From assembly GCA_030424595.1 (NCBI GenBank), contig JAUHWG010000022.1:62001-126000 (forward strand): 64,000 nucleotides of DNA, written 5' to 3'. The number at the start of each line of letters is the position of its first letter. Position 1 is the stretch's first letter. The notes under the pieces are model-generated. The model worked only from the letters and a program-made list of their open reading frames with translations, was not told the origin of the DNA and ran no database searches. Source of the stretch: Polyangia bacterium (GTDB lineage: Bacteria > Myxococcota_A > Polyangia > Nannocystales > Nannocystaceae). The position numbers were made by a program, and so were the translations under genes. Below are positions 63,841 to 64,000 of this stretch, one piece after another.

Positions 63841-64000
63841 ATGTCAGATCATCAGCACTACAAGGGCGGCCACGAGCTCGATGCGCCCCCGACCCGTCAG
63901 CTCTTCAACATCGTCTGGGGACTGGGCGCGATCACGCTGCTCTCGATCCTCACCTGCGTGCAGCTCTTCAACTCGCAGCGGGACGAGCTCCAAAAGGAGC
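63841..64000 (+). CDS. Small membrane protein following actF, 3' end outside window
   Basis: 53 residues are visible before the window ends. A hydrophilic start ('MSDHQHYKGGHELDAPPTR') is followed by one hydrophobic helix ('LFNIVWGLGAITLLSILTCVQLF') and then a charged segment ('NSQRDELQKE'). GAGAGACAGGAG precedes the ATG. Position right behind actF suggests the ACIII/oxidase operon continues; no family is recognised with confidence. Confidence 0.65.
   Translation, partial: MSDHQHYKGGHELDAPPTRQLFNIVWGLGAITLLSILTCVQLFNSQRDELQKE

Overview
The window is a very GC-rich bacterial chromosome segment that most resembles a myxobacterium, probably Nannocystales (Nannocystis / Enhygromyxa / Plesiocystis type). 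This is inferred from gene content: many lipoproteins whose signal peptide is followed by a Ser/Thr/Asp/Gly-rich linker, MopE-like 'DGDxDG...CDGxDNDCD' segments, DUF4215 Cys-rich repeats, an alternative complex III operon, a two-segment ATP-dependent RNA ligase, frequent GTG starts, and almost no transposon-like DNA. No rRNA gene, CRISPR array, insertion sequence or prophage is visible.

Layout. 1-8500: a membrane aminopropyltransferase-like protein (cut by the window edge), a fused flavin hydroxylase/Old Yellow Enzyme, a divergent NmrA oxidoreductase / LysR pair with a clear operator, a hydrolase lipoprotein, a LysR stub ending in a hexanucleotide array, and a methionine aminopeptidase. 8700-12140: two unusual lipoproteins (9-residue Cys repeat; von Willebrand A), a MAPEG protein and an unknown. 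12430-15600: a peroxide-defence cluster, rubrerythrin - (Fe-S)2/CCG protein - DUF3501 - peroxiredoxin, behind a perfect palindrome. 15850-21260: an orphan MlaF-like ATPase, prolyl-tRNA synthetase, a C-type-lectin lipoprotein and an RlmI-type methyltransferase. 21520-27330: more surface lipoproteins and a membrane-thioredoxin fusion. 27560-31450: DUF2254-like, VOC, TerB-like and CorA genes. 31580-34950: HsdS and HsdM without HsdR. 35100-39440: rpsI/rplM, a receiver plus degenerate GGDEF protein, NAD kinase and a DraRnl-type RNA ligase. 39440-40700: a non-coding stretch with a 13-bp minisatellite. 40700-44910: an unknown gene, a methyltransferase, an aminotransferase, a YhhN protein and tRNA-Gly(GCC). 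45050-51820: a secreted Cys protein and three consecutive proteins carrying seven DsbA-like domains in total (2+3+2), then a TlpA-like thioredoxin. 53120-64000: a respiratory assembly and electron-transfer region, Cys-rich membrane protein - cyoE - sco - cytochrome c, then the alternative complex III genes actA-actF and the start of another small membrane protein.

How the genes work together. The right third is dedicated to redox work outside the cytoplasm: thiol oxidation or isomerisation (DsbA arrays, TlpA), heme O synthesis and copper insertion (CyoE, Sco), and quinol oxidation (ACIII). The 12.4-15.6 kb block is oxidative-stress defence. Most of the left half is envelope biology. A window-wide feature is that many genes have a -10-like hexamer only 5-8 nt in front of the start codon and no Shine-Dalgarno sequence, which suggests many leaderless transcripts. 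Start codons were moved inward from the longest frame where an RBS, a lipobox or such a promoter supported it.
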